Origin: Clostridia bacterium
GTDB lineage: Bacteria > Bacillota_A > Clostridia > Christensenellales > Aristaeellaceae
Length of the DNA stretch: 40,689 bases
Direction: 5' to 3'
Assembly: GCA_017620455.1 (NCBI GenBank)
Contig: JAFZQK010000013.1
Coordinates: forward strand, 1-40,689
The position numbers and the translations under genes were made by a program. Positions 8,765 through 16,868 of the stretch are shown here, piece by piece (positions within the stretch are counted from its first letter, which is position 1; each line of letters begins with the position of its first letter). Below the pieces are notes generated by a model. It saw nothing but the letters and a program-made list of their open reading frames with translations. It was not told where the DNA came from and searched no databases.

Positions 8765-9676
8765 ATGACGCGGATGCCCCGGGCGTATCTGTTCGGCATG
8801 GTGCTGGGCACCCATTCTTTTCTGCTCAGGGACGGCTTTCTCCGGCCGGACGAGTATTCCGAGATCCAGGAACAGTATTTCCTTCCCGGCGGGGAAACGG
8901 GCACGGCGGCCACGGTGCTTTCTTCCCTGGGCGTACAAGTGCGGATGGACGGCAGCTGGATCGGCACGGAGGTGGCCCCCATGCTGAAAGCCTTTTATGC
9001 GGACACGCTGGTGGACCTGTCCTCCCTGCGGTTCACGCAGGACGAACCGGGGGTGATGGATTACGTGGTGATTTCCGGGCTGGCCCGCACCCCCATGGGC
9101 CGGTTCCAGGCGCTGTTTTCCTCGGGAAAGCGCTGGTGGAACGCACCGAAGGAGGAGGATATTTCCGGCTGCGGCGCCGCGGGGATCGATCCGTTTTTCG
9201 GGGCGGAATCCCTCCGGGCGGCGGAAATGTGCCGGGCGCGCGGCGTCCCCTACGTCACCATCGACTGCCGCCACGATTCCCCCCTGCACCGGCACGCCGC
9301 GGTGAACGTGGTTTCCCGGGAGTGCTTCGGGGCCCAGTATCCGGGCCTGCCGGCGGAGGAGGTCATGGGGCTGATGCAGCGGGAAGCGGAGGGGCTCACC
9401 ATCCTCACCCAGGGCGGGGGCGAAATGCTCTTCGGCCGGCGGGGAGAGGCTCTCCATCGGATGCGGCCCTTTTCCGTCCGGGTGCAAAGCACCCTGGGGG
9501 CGGGGGACACTTTCAAGGCCGGCTGCGTGTACGGGCTGCTCCACGGCATGGACGACGAAAGCCTGGTGCGCTTCGCCGCCGCCTGCTCCGCCGTGGCCAT
9601 TTCCCGCTTTCCCCTGCCCCTGCATCCTCCCCGGCTGGAGGAAGTGCTGACCCTTGTCAGCGGGGAGGGGCCATGA
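8765..9676 (+). CDS. PfkB/ribokinase-family sugar kinase
   Basis: ATP-dependent kinase of the ribokinase fold, 303 residues, substrate unassigned. The N-terminal Gly-rich PfkB signature appears as LPGGETGTAATVLSSLG (about residues 40-56). The C-terminal signature with the catalytic Asp is STLGAGDTFKAGCVYGLL (residues 242-259, Asp248). The usual D-T-x-G-A-G-D is changed to S-T-L-G-A-G-D, so the first conserved Asp is lost while the catalytic base is kept. An AGGAAGGAGG SD lies 8-10 nt before the ATG. The stop overlaps the next ATG (ATGA at 9673-9676), coupling it to a GNAT gene. Confidence 0.85.
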   Translation: MTRMPRAYLFGMVLGTHSFLLRDGFLRPDEYSEIQEQYFLPGGETGTAATVLSSLGVQVRMDGSWIGTEVAPMLKAFYADTLVDLSSLRFTQDEPGVMDYVVISGLARTPMGRFQALFSSGKRWWNAPKEEDISGCGAAGIDPFFGAESLRAAEMCRARGVPYVTIDCRHDSPLHRHAAVNVVSRECFGAQYPGLPAEEVMGLMQREAEGLTILTQGGGEMLFGRRGEALHRMRPFSVRVQSTLGAGDTFKAGCVYGLLHGMDDESLVRFAAACSAVAISRFPLPLHPPRLEEVLTLVSGEGP

Positions 9677-10221
9677 AAGAAAAACGACGGATCATCGCCA
9701 CCCCGCGCCTGACCCTCAGGCCCCTGGAGGACGGGGATCGGGCGGCCCTGCTTCGCATCTGCGGGGACGAACGGGTGAAAAGCACCTATATGCTGCCCGA
9801 TTTTGCCGACGCGGCCCAGGCGGAGGCGTTCTTCCGCCGGCTGCAGGCCCTGAGCGCGTCGGCGGAGCATTTCCTCTACGGGATCTGCCTGAACGGCGGC
9901 GGGCTGATCGGCCTGCTCAACGACTGCGAGATGGACGGGAACAGGATCGAACTGGGCTATTTCATCGCTCCGGAGCACTGGAACCGGGGCTACGCCACGG
10001 AAGCGCTGGGGGCGGCGATCCGGGAGCTGTTCCGAATGGGATACGGCTGCGTCACGGCGGGATATTTTGCGGAAAACGCCGCCAGCCGACGGGTGATGGA
10101 AAAATGCGGCATGCGCCCGCTGGCGGAGGAAAGCATGATTTCCTATCGGGGAAGGGACCGCCGCTGCCTGTATTGCGGGATCGCCGCTGCAGACGAACGC
10201 CCCATTTACAAACGCCCGTGA
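9673..10221 (+). CDS. GNAT acetyltransferase, RimJ/RimL-like
   Basis: 182-residue acetyltransferase of the RimJ/RimL-type branch: the start TPRLTLRPLEDGDRAAL is the usual N-terminal motif, the core has ELGYFIAPEHWNRGYATEAL (acetyl-CoA loop) and the C-terminus NAASRRVMEKCGMRPLAEES. Relatives acetylate ribosomal protein N-termini, antibiotics or small amines; the substrate cannot be told. The ATG at 9673 overlaps the PfkB stop and has GGGGAGGGG directly upstream. Confidence 0.87.
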   Translation: MKEKRRIIATPRLTLRPLEDGDRAALLRICGDERVKSTYMLPDFADAAQAEAFFRRLQALSASAEHFLYGICLNGGGLIGLLNDCEMDGNRIELGYFIAPEHWNRGYATEALGAAIRELFRMGYGCVTAGYFAENAASRRVMEKCGMRPLAEESMISYRGRDRRCLYCGIAAADERPIYKRP

Positions 10222-10233
10222 AGCGGATACAAT
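10205..10233 (+). promoter_or_regulatory. Candidate sigma-A promoter for the CAT-like gene
   Basis: TTTACA (10205-10210), 17-bp spacer, TACAAT (10228-10233). The -35 lies inside the last codons of the upstream GNAT gene. Leader to the ATG at 10274 is about 33 nt. Confidence 0.5.
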
Positions 10234-10273
10234 AATACGGACGGAGAAATCAGCGCATGCGGGGAGAAATGCC

Positions 10274-10915
10274 ATGCCGCAGGAAGTGAACCCCCGGGAG
10301 ACGAGCCGGGCCGCGGCCTTTGAGCTGTGGATGAACGCCCGGAACCCCATGGTGACCCTGGTCAAAACCCTGGACGTGGGGCCCCTGGTGCGCTTTGGCA
10401 GGCGCAGGGGGCTGAAATTCAATATGCTGATGGTCTACTGCATCGGAAGGGCCGCCGCGCAGGTGAAGGAATTCTTTCTCCTGCCCGTGGGCGATCGGCT
10501 GTTCAAGTACGACGCCCTGGCGGTGAATACCATCGTCCGGAACAGGAACGGCGGCGTCAGTTCCTGCGATCTTCTGCTTTCGGAGGACCTGGACGCCTTC
10601 AGCCGGGAATACCTGGAGAATACGGCCCAGGTATCGGAAAGCTGCCGGGATCGGGACCTGTCCGATGCCTGCATGGTGATCGGCACGTCGGCCATCGTGG
10701 AAACGGAGATCGACGGGGCGGTGGGGGTGGTCAGCGGGGAATTCAACAATCCCTTCCTCCTCTGGGGCCGGTACAGGAAAAAGCTCAGGCGGTATGCCCT
10801 GCCCGTCTCCTTCCAGTTCCATCATACGCAGATGGACGGCGCCCACGCGGGCCGGTTCCTGGAATTGCTGCAGCGGGAGATCAGCGGAATAAAGGGCCGG
10901 CGGGAGAGAAAATGA
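10274..10915 (+). CDS. Chloramphenicol acetyltransferase-like (CatA fold) acyltransferase
   Basis: 213 residues with the CAT-type fold. The catalytic signature HHxxxDG is present as SFQFHHTQMDGAHAGRFLELLQ, with the histidine pair at residues 183-184 and Asp188. Other typical segments are FNMLMVYCIGRAAAQV and the central MVIGTSAIVETEIDG strand region. True resistance enzymes and many housekeeping or unknown CatA-like proteins share this motif, so resistance should not be assumed; the genomic setting is not a resistance cassette. The ATG has a GGGGAGAAA SD. Confidence 0.82.
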   Translation: MPQEVNPRETSRAAAFELWMNARNPMVTLVKTLDVGPLVRFGRRRGLKFNMLMVYCIGRAAAQVKEFFLLPVGDRLFKYDALAVNTIVRNRNGGVSSCDLLLSEDLDAFSREYLENTAQVSESCRDRDLSDACMVIGTSAIVETEIDGAVGVVSGEFNNPFLLWGRYRKKLRRYALPVSFQFHHTQMDGAHAGRFLELLQREISGIKGRRERK

Positions 10916-10994
10916 ACCGGAAAGGCCGTAAGAAGCGCGCATCGGCAAGCCGCCGGGCGCGGCATCGGCGGCGGAAAAACAGGAGGAGGCAGCG

Positions 10995-11762
10995 ATGGAA
11001 TTCAGAAAAGTGTTTGACACCATCCCGGAGCAGTTCGACCGGTACCGCCCCCGGTACAGCCCGGAGCTGTTCCGCGATCTGATCGCCTGCGCGGGGATCA
11101 GCCCGGGCAAATCCGTGCTGGAGCTGGGCCCGGGCACCGGCCAGGCCACGGACCCCATCCTCCGGACCGGCTGCGATTACCACGCCATCGAGCTGGGGGA
11201 GCACCTGTACGAAAAGATGTGCAGCAAGTACGGCGGCTATCCCAACTTCCATATCGTGAACGGCGATTTCATCACCTACGATTTCGGCAGCCGCCGGTTC
11301 GATATGATCTATTCCGCCGCCACGATCCAGTGGATCCCGGAGGAGATCGCTTTCGCAAAGACCTTTGATCTGCTCCGCCCCGGCGGCACCCTGGCCATGA
11401 TGCTCACCCGCGGCGATTACAGGACGCCCAACGAAAAACTGTTCCAGCGCATCCAGCAGGTGTACGCGGCGTATTTCAAACCGGAGGAGGAATACGCCCA
11501 CGGGGCGTTCCGCTACGACGGCGCGGTGGATTACGGCTACGTGGATTTTGAAAAGCGCGAGTATACGGGACAACGGGTGTTCACCGCGGAGGAATACGTG
11601 GCCTTCAGCGGCACCCACTGCGACCACATCGTGCTTCCCGAGCCGTACCGGACGAAATTCTTCGACGGGCTGCGGCAGGCGGTGCTGGACGCCGGGGACC
11701 GGATCGTATTCAACGACACGTATATCCTGTATCTGGCCAGAAAGCCGCTGGAGGCCGCATGA
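10995..11762 (+). CDS. Class I SAM-dependent methyltransferase
   Basis: 255-residue methyltransferase with the Rossmann-like SAM fold. Motif I is VLELGPGTGQATDPIL (about residues 41-56), motif II contains the acidic residue in YHAIELGEHLYEKM, motif III is HIVNGDFITYDF, and post-motif FDMIYSAATIQWIP plus LLRPGGTLAMM complete the core. The acceptor is not predictable. The AGGAGG SD is 5 nt from the ATG, and its stop overlaps the following small ORF (ATGA at 11759-11762). Confidence 0.9.
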   Translation: MEFRKVFDTIPEQFDRYRPRYSPELFRDLIACAGISPGKSVLELGPGTGQATDPILRTGCDYHAIELGEHLYEKMCSKYGGYPNFHIVNGDFITYDFGSRRFDMIYSAATIQWIPEEIAFAKTFDLLRPGGTLAMMLTRGDYRTPNEKLFQRIQQVYAAYFKPEEEYAHGAFRYDGAVDYGYVDFEKREYTGQRVFTAEEYVAFSGTHCDHIVLPEPYRTKFFDGLRQAVLDAGDRIVFNDTYILYLARKPLEAA

Positions 11763-12070
11763 ATGAATATCAGGCCCTCTGGGCACAGGCGCGGGACCGG
11801 CTCGCTTCCGCGGTGACGGCGATGGGGTTCCCGGCCGAATGGGCCGAGGTGATGGCCCGGCAGCTGCAAAGCCTCAAAGCCATCGACCGCATGACGGCGT
11901 ACGTTCGTGAGGCTCGGCCCCGCACGGAAGAAATGCTGGTGGATGAGATGCTTTCCATCTGCGCTGAAATCGATGGCTGGCGCGAAAAGAAGGAAAGCGA
12001 AAAAGCCCAGGCGCGCTATACCGCGCTGCGGTATACGGGCGCGCTGGGCGGGGAAGAAGAGGACGAATGA
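11759..12070 (+). CDS. Hypothetical small helical protein
   Basis: 103 residues, not recognised. It is rich in Ala, Glu and Arg and likely all-helical: an amphipathic N-terminal half (ALWAQARDRLASAVTAMGF), a middle helix and an acidic C-terminus ending EEEDE. No Cys motif, signal peptide or TM segment. Both ends overlap neighbours by 4 nt (ATGA at 11759 and again at 12067), which argues that it is translated as part of the methyltransferase-GNAT operon. Confidence 0.65.
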   Translation: MNEYQALWAQARDRLASAVTAMGFPAEWAEVMARQLQSLKAIDRMTAYVREARPRTEEMLVDEMLSICAEIDGWREKKESEKAQARYTALRYTGALGGEEEDE

Positions 12071-12888
12071 TGCGGATGGATGCCTTTGCCGACGAACGGG
12101 ATTTTGCGCTGCTGGCCCGGGACAGATACACCTTTTCCGTGCTGGACAGGATCCTGCGGGGGCCGTGCGAGCTGATCCTCACCGATCACGAAAGCCTGAT
12201 CCTGTGCCATTCGGAGCGGCCGTATCCCGTGTGGATCTGGACGGGGGACGGATGCCCGGACGCCGTAAAGGAAAGCGCGTGGCGCCTGATAAATGCCCAT
12301 CGGCCCTTTTCGGAGGGATACCGGATCAATCTGAAATATGAGCTGGCGGAATACTTCATCCAAAGGACCGGGGAGGCGGGAATGCGCCTGGGCTATGCCC
12401 AGCGGCTGTTCGCCTACGACTGCCCCGATCCCATCGCGCCGGATGAACAGACGGACGGCGGCCTGCACGTCTGCGCCCCGGCGGACGCGGCGGAGGCGGC
12501 CGGCCTGATCGCCCGTTTTTCTGCGGACATCGGGGAAGCGGCGCCGGATCCCGCGCGCTGCCTGGAAAAGGCGCGGGCGTACATCGACGCCGGGACGTTC
12601 TTTTTCTGGAAGAACGGACAGGGAGAAACGGCGGCGTGCTGCTCGTACAAAATCAATCAGGGCCTGGCCTGCGTGGGCAGCGTCTATACGCTGCCGGAGG
12701 AGCGCCGGAAGCATTACGCCCGGCACCTTGTCTATCAGGTGACGGAGCGAGTGAAGGAAATGGGCCTGACGCCCATGCTGTACACCGATGCGGAATATCC
12801 CGCCTCCAACGCCTGTTATCAGAAGATCGGGTATGCACTGCGGGGAAAGCTGTGCACCCTGGCGGCCCTTCGTTCCAGGCAGCGCTGA
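12067..12888 (+). CDS. GNAT acetyltransferase with N-terminal extension
   Basis: 273 residues. The C-terminal half is a GNAT domain: NQGLACVGSVYTLPEERRKH with YARHLVYQVTERVKEMG for the acetyl-CoA site and NACYQKIGYALRG as the terminal motif. The N-terminal ~125 residues resemble the extra domain found before the GNAT fold in some clostridial acetyltransferases. Two adjacent ATG (12067, 12070) are possible; the first overlaps the preceding stop. Its 3' end overlaps the convergent thpR gene by 70 nt. Confidence 0.82.
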   Translation: MMRMDAFADERDFALLARDRYTFSVLDRILRGPCELILTDHESLILCHSERPYPVWIWTGDGCPDAVKESAWRLINAHRPFSEGYRINLKYELAEYFIQRTGEAGMRLGYAQRLFAYDCPDPIAPDEQTDGGLHVCAPADAAEAAGLIARFSADIGEAAPDPARCLEKARAYIDAGTFFFWKNGQGETAACCSYKINQGLACVGSVYTLPEERRKHYARHLVYQVTERVKEMGLTPMLYTDAEYPASNACYQKIGYALRGKLCTLAALRSRQR

Positions 12889-13430
12889 CGTTTTTTCATC
12901 AAGAATCTGATTTTTCCGGCCCCCCGGCCGATCGACGTGTAAACCCCGCCCGGGCAGGACCGGTAAAGGCATACGTCCCGCACGGTCATGACGGCGGGAG
13001 GCAGCACGATCCCGTCCAGCGCCGCGCCCTCCGGGATCTGGGGCTTCCGCCCCAGGGTAATATGGGGGCGGAAGGGCCGGCGGTCGTAGGGAACGCTGGA
13101 ATCGTCCAGCGCCCGCCGCACGCGCCGGGCCAGAGCGTCCAGCTTTTCCGAGGGCGCCACCCCCGCCCACAGCACCTTTGCTTCCGGGAAAACGCCCAGA
13201 TGGGACAGCGCCAGGGGAAACGGCGCTTCCACCGGCGGCAGCAGCGGGGAGATATCCTCCGGCCACTGGCCGATGAACGCCAGCGTCAGGTGCAGCGCGG
13301 CGGGGTCGTAGTACCGCGCGCCGATCCCCGCGGCCCGGAGGCGGGCCTGCACTTCCGCCAGCGCGCTTTTGAAGATAGCCGACGGCTCCAGGGCGATGAA
13401 GAGGCGCTTTTTTTCTTTTTCCGGCATCAT
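12819..13430 (-). CDS. thpR: RNA 2',3'-cyclic phosphodiesterase (LigT/2H family)
   Basis: 2H phosphoesterase that hydrolyses 2',3'-cyclic RNA ends to 2'-phosphates and can ligate tRNA halves in vitro. Both catalytic HxT motifs are visible: LHLTLAFIG (His47, Thr49) and RPHITLGRK (His123, Thr125), with the start RLFIALEPS typical of the family. I start at the ATG at 13430 (203 aa), which overlaps the stop of the upstream MBL gene (ATGA); a longer frame to 13532 only reads through that gene. About 22 C-terminal residues lie antisense to the end of the GNAT gene, beyond the usual family end. Confidence 0.88.
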   Translation of the reverse strand: MMPEKEKKRLFIALEPSAIFKSALAEVQARLRAAGIGARYYDPAALHLTLAFIGQWPEDISPLLPPVEAPFPLALSHLGVFPEAKVLWAGVAPSEKLDALARRVRRALDDSSVPYDRRPFRPHITLGRKPQIPEGAALDGIVLPPAVMTVRDVCLYRSCPGGVYTSIGRGAGKIRFLMKKRQRCLERRAARVHSFPRSAYPIF

Positions 13431-14212
13431 CCGATGTTGTCCGCCCGGTAGCAGATCACGTGGTCGTCCTGCTGATACTGCCTGTCCGGGCGGCAGGCAA
13501 AGGCATGCTTCCGGTCCACGCCGCCGAACCATTCGTAGGGCAGATCATCCTTGGTGCGGCCCTCGCAGATCTCCGCGGCGCCCGCGCGCAGGCAGGCCAG
13601 CAGGGAAATATCGTCCGCATCGTGGGCGTGGCCGTGGAGGATCAGGTCCGCCCGGTCCTGAAGGAACATCACCCTGTCCAGCGCCTTCACGAATTCCCGC
13701 ATGGGCAGGCAGCCGTCCAGCTGCATCCACAGGTGATGATTGACGCTGTCGCCGGTAAAAAGGAGCCTGTCCTCCCGCAGCAGGAGCAGGATGCCCCCGG
13801 GGGTGTGCCCGGGCAGGGCGAAGATTTCCAGGGTCCGGCCGCCCAGGTCGATTACGTCGCCGGGCAGGATATCCCGGAAGGGCGGCATTTCCCGCCCCTT
13901 CTCCCGGCAGAAGGCAAGGAAGCGCGGATCGGCCGTGAACTGGCGGGCCAGGGCGGCGTCCGCGGGGTGCAGGAACGCTTCGTCGAAATAGATGTTGCCG
14001 AAAATGTGATCCGGGTGCCCGTGGGTGTTTACCACGGTCACGGGCCTGTCGGTCAGGTCCCGCACGGCCTTCCTAAGATCGGTCAGCCCGTTCATGGTGT
14101 CGATCACGCAGGCGCGCTCTTTGCCCACCACCAGGTAGCCCGTGGCCTGGTGGGCCTCGTCCATCAGGTATACCCCCGGCCGGATCTCCCGGACGTACAG
14201 CTTTTCTTCCAT
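13427..14212 (-). CDS. Metallo-beta-lactamase-fold hydrolase
   Basis: 261 residues with the binuclear-metal MBL motif NTHGHPDHIFG (His64, His66, Asp68, His69), a third His in PGHTPGGILLLL, Asp in LFTGDSVNHH and a terminal His in LILHGHAHDADD. Relatives include glyoxalase II and quorum-lactone hydrolases; the substrate here is open. I chose the ATG at 14212: GAAAGGAG lies 7 nt upstream, while the longer frame begins in the promoter region. It is coupled to thpR. Confidence 0.9.
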   Translation of the reverse strand: MEEKLYVREIRPGVYLMDEAHQATGYLVVGKERACVIDTMNGLTDLRKAVRDLTDRPVTVVNTHGHPDHIFGNIYFDEAFLHPADAALARQFTADPRFLAFCREKGREMPPFRDILPGDVIDLGGRTLEIFALPGHTPGGILLLLREDRLLFTGDSVNHHLWMQLDGCLPMREFVKALDRVMFLQDRADLILHGHAHDADDISLLACLRAGAAEICEGRTKDDLPYEWFGGVDRKHAFACRPDRQYQQDDHVICYRADNIG

Positions 14213-14248
14213 GGCGCTTCTCCTTTCGTTCCCGGCTTTTCCTTTTTC

Positions 14249-14277
14249 ATTATAGCACGGATCGGACGGAATTGCCA
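14249..14277 (-). promoter_or_regulatory. Promoter of the MBL-thpR operon
   Basis: Minus strand: TATAAT at 14254-14249 with TGC just before it (extended -10) and a weak TGGCAA at 14277-14272, 17-bp spacing. It is divergent from the arsR promoter. Confidence 0.65.
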
Positions 14278-14330
14278 TGCGCTCCGGGGCGGATCTTTGC
14301 GCCTGGCTCCCGCGCCTGCTCCGCTTTTTC

Positions 14331-14359
14331 TTGCTGCCCCGGGGCGTTTATGGTATAAT
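14331..14359 (+). promoter_or_regulatory. Promoter of the ArsR-family gene
   Basis: TTGCTG (14331-14336), 17-bp spacer, TATAAT (14354-14359); about 50 nt leader before the ATG at 14417. Confidence 0.75.
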
Positions 14360-14416
14360 TTTACCGGTATTTTTCCTGCCCGCCGGAAAGGGCGATAAGT
14401 AAAAGGGGCGGTGAAG

Positions 14417-14752
14417 ATGGACGAACAGTATGTGAAAATGGCGAAAGTTTTTCAGGCGCTGTCCAATCCCAAACGGGTGCAGATTTTCGATTTGCTGTCG
14501 GGCGGGGAGATGTGCGCCTGCGTTCTGCTGGAGCATTTCCGCATCGCCCAGCCCACCCTGTCCCACGATATGAAGGTGCTGATGGACGCGGGCATCGTCA
14601 AGAGCCGCCGGGACGGGCAAAGGATCCTGTATTCCCTGAATATGGATTCCCTGGGGAAGATGCAGCAGGTGATGAAGAAAATGCTGCAGGCAAACGCCGG
14701 CCACGCCGGGGAGCAGCGCCCCGGACGGCCCGGGAAAACGGACGCGGAATAG
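14417..14752 (+). CDS. ArsR/SmtB-family metalloregulator-like repressor
   Basis: 111 residues, winged-helix ArsR fold: MAKVFQALSNPKRVQIFDLL at the N-terminus, recognition helix in IAQPTLSHDMKVLMDAG, wing KSRRDGQRILYSL. Helix alpha3 holds a Cys-x-Cys pair (EMCACVLLEH, Cys33 and Cys35), the position where the arsenic sensor ArsR has its ELCVC thiols, so thiophilic metal/metalloid sensing is plausible. No ars or efflux gene is next to it. I prefer the ATG at 14417 (AGGGG 8 nt upstream) over the GTG at 14411. A palindrome 10 nt past its stop is a likely operator for the next gene. Confidence 0.87.
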   Translation: MDEQYVKMAKVFQALSNPKRVQIFDLLSGGEMCACVLLEHFRIAQPTLSHDMKVLMDAGIVKSRRDGQRILYSLNMDSLGKMQQVMKKMLQANAGHAGEQRPGRPGKTDAE

Positions 14753-14761
14753 CATAGAAAT

Positions 14762-14777
14762 ATAGAAAATATTCTAT
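14762..14777 (+). promoter_or_regulatory. Candidate ArsR operator palindrome
   Basis: ATAGAAAATATTCTAT, a dyad with perfect 6-bp arms (ATAGAA / TTCTAT). AT-rich dyads of this kind are usual for ArsR/SmtB operators. Its last base is the first base of the -35 of the following promoter, a position suited to repression. Confidence 0.6.
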
Positions 14778-14805
14778 TGATTTTTCCCCGGGGATCCGAT
14801 ATAAT
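14777..14805 (+). promoter_or_regulatory. Promoter of the secreted FMN-binding-like gene
   Basis: TTGATT (14777-14782), 17-bp spacer, TATAAT (14800-14805); leader of about 35 nt with an AAGGAGG SD. Confidence 0.85.
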
Positions 14806-14846
14806 GAGGATGGACGGAAAACAGAAAACAAGGAGGGTTTTTCAAA

Positions 14847-15713
14847 ATGAAGAAAATCATTGCATTGCTCCTGTCCGCTTTGCTTATCCTGTCCGCCGCG
14901 GCGGTTCTTGCCGAGGAAGAGGGCAAAGTGCTGATCGGCCAGGTGGAATACGCCGCCCACGGCAAGGGCTGCTTCGCCGTGATCACCGCGGTGGTGAGGG
15001 ACGAAGTGATCCTGGCCGCGAAGATCGACGAATTCCAGTTCATCAAGGACCGGGCGGATATCGCCGCCGTGGGCGTGCCCAACAGCGACGCTTCCTTCGG
15101 CGAGAACTATCCCGAAAGCACGGTGCTGGGCTCCAAGCGGGTGAACAGCGATCTGTACAGCCTGAACATGCAGGCCAAGGCCGGCTCCACCGTGCAGATC
15201 GCCGCCAGCTTCAACGCCATCGAGGCGTTCGCGGCGGGCAAGACCGTTTCCGAGCTGGAAGCCCTGCTGGACGGCTACACCGATGAAACCAAGGGCGAAT
15301 TTGTGGACGCCGTAACGGGCGCCACCACCGTGGACAGCCTGGGCTACGCCCGGGGCATCCTGGCCGCCGCCAAGGCCGCGCTGGGCGAAACGGGCACCTA
15401 TACCTTCTACAACAAGACCGGCGAAACCGTCACCGAACTGTACCTGATCGACAACCTGACGGGCGAAAAGGGCACCAACTACGCCGGGGCCGGCCTGGCG
15501 GCCGACGCGGCGTATACCGTCACCCGCACCATTAGCAGGGAAGAAAAGGACGCCGGCTACAGCATGACGATCCGCTTCAAAACGGAAAGCGGCTATGAAG
15601 CCGAGTTCCCCACGCTGCACATGGAAGAAGCCCCCATCACCCTGCTGGATGCGGACGCCTCCACCAGCGCCACCAGGAACAGCCCCGTCAAATTCTTCCC
15701 GCCCGCCGAATGA
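14847..15713 (+). CDS. Secreted FMN-binding-domain-like protein
   Basis: 288 residues with a clear signal peptide (MKKIIALLLSALLILSAAAV, cleavage near AVLA-EEE). The mature part resembles the clostridial FMN-binding/COG4939-type proteins. Residues 154-160 read D-A-V-T-G-A-T, which fits the D-x-x-(S/T)-G-A-T motif in which ApbE attaches FMN covalently to the last Thr (here Thr160), followed by GYARGILAAAKAAL. The family link and flavinylation are inference from this motif. The C-terminal ~100 residues are a separate beta-rich region. It is probably controlled by the ArsR-type protein, suggesting an exported redox function. A terminator follows at 15732. Confidence 0.72.
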   Translation: MKKIIALLLSALLILSAAAVLAEEEGKVLIGQVEYAAHGKGCFAVITAVVRDEVILAAKIDEFQFIKDRADIAAVGVPNSDASFGENYPESTVLGSKRVNSDLYSLNMQAKAGSTVQIAASFNAIEAFAAGKTVSELEALLDGYTDETKGEFVDAVTGATTVDSLGYARGILAAAKAALGETGTYTFYNKTGETVTELYLIDNLTGEKGTNYAGAGLAADAAYTVTRTISREEKDAGYSMTIRFKTESGYEAEFPTLHMEEAPITLLDADASTSATRNSPVKFFPPAE

Positions 15714-15731
15714 TCCCCATGCTCCTTCTTT

Positions 15732-15759
15732 CCATCGGCATTTTGCCGGTGGATTTTTT
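15732..15759 (+). terminator. Terminator after the FMN-binding-like gene
   Basis: CCATCGGC / GCCGGTGG stem (8 bp, one G-U), ATTTT loop, then A and six T. Confidence 0.85.
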
Positions 15760-15896
15760 GTTTGCCCCGGGCGGGGGCGGCGCAGGCAGGATTCCTTCCC
15801 TCCGCAGGGAATTATTATACAGGCTGCCTGTTTCCGGATTTATCCGGAAGACGGGGGCGCGTGCGGGAAAGCGCGGCGCACGGGAGGAGGAAAAAT

Positions 15897-16826
15897 ATGC
15901 TCGATCTGATCTGCGTCGGGATGGCGCTGGTGGATTCCATCATTCGGGGGTTTGACCCGCAGCCGGTGTCCGCCTCGGGGTACCGGGCCCGCTCCGGCTC
16001 CCTGAACGTGGGCGGGGAGGCCGTCAACGAGGCCGTCGCCGCGGCGAAGCTGGGGCTGAAAACGGGCATCCTGTGCAGCCTGGGCCAGGACCCCGCCGGG
16101 GATATGGTGCTGGACGCGCTGGAAAAAGCCGGGGTGGATACCCGGCGGGTGCTGCGGGGCGGGGAAACGCCCGTGACCACCATGTTCGTGCATGCGGACG
16201 GCACGCGCCGCTCCATCACCAACGAAGCCCACCGGCGCAATTTCCATCCGGAAAGCAATACCGCCCTGTTCACGGACGCCCGGGCGGTGATGCTGGGCTC
16301 GCTGTTCCGCGCGCCATTTGACGATCCGGCCATCATTCACGCCGTGGTCAGCAGCGCCAAACGGGCGGGCCAGACCGTGTTTGCGGATACGAAGCTGCCC
16401 AATTTCCGCTTCCTCACCCTGGAGGACGTAAAGGACGCCCTGCCCCTGATCGATTACCTGACGCCCAACGAGGACGAGGCGAGGTATTATTCCGGGAAGG
16501 ACGTCCCGGAGGAAATGGCGGACGTGTTTCTGAACTACGGCGTCAAAAACGTGATCGTCAAGCTGGGGGCGAAAGGCTGCCTGCTCCGTAACGAAAGCGG
16601 CTGCATCCGCCTGCCGGCCTGCCCGGTGAACGCGGTGGACGCCACCGGCGCGGGGGACAATTTCCTTGCCGGGTTTGCCGCGGAGATCCTGCGGGGCGCA
16701 TCCGCGGCGGACGCCCTTTGCTTCGCCAACGCCTGCGGGGCCATCTGCGCCACCGCCGTGGGCGCCGGCGCCGCATTGCGCAGCCGCGCCCAGGTGCTGG
16801 ATTGGATGCGGGCAAGAGGGCTGTAG
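15897..16826 (+). CDS. PfkB-family carbohydrate kinase
   Basis: 309-residue ribokinase-type kinase. N-terminal signature GGEAVNEAVAAAKLG with SLGQDPAGDMVLDALEKAGV; C-terminal signature VDATGAGDNFLAGFAA (residues 247-262, catalytic Asp254). The sequence fits sugar kinases such as ribokinase, fructokinase or KDG kinase; I cannot choose between them. The ATG at 15897 lies 6 nt after GGAGGAGG; the frame is open further upstream but without an SD. It differs from the kinase at 8765 in keeping the full DATGAGD motif. Confidence 0.88.
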   Translation: MLDLICVGMALVDSIIRGFDPQPVSASGYRARSGSLNVGGEAVNEAVAAAKLGLKTGILCSLGQDPAGDMVLDALEKAGVDTRRVLRGGETPVTTMFVHADGTRRSITNEAHRRNFHPESNTALFTDARAVMLGSLFRAPFDDPAIIHAVVSSAKRAGQTVFADTKLPNFRFLTLEDVKDALPLIDYLTPNEDEARYYSGKDVPEEMADVFLNYGVKNVIVKLGAKGCLLRNESGCIRLPACPVNAVDATGAGDNFLAGFAAEILRGASAADALCFANACGAICATAVGAGAALRSRAQVLDWMRARGL

Positions 16827-16868
16827 GCGGCCCCGGCGCAGCGGGAAGAAAACGGGAGGGCAGAACGA

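Noticed and set aside
10274..10915. True chloramphenicol resistance gene
   Set aside because: Only the general CatA motif is shared; many unrelated acyltransferases have it and no resistance cassette surrounds it.
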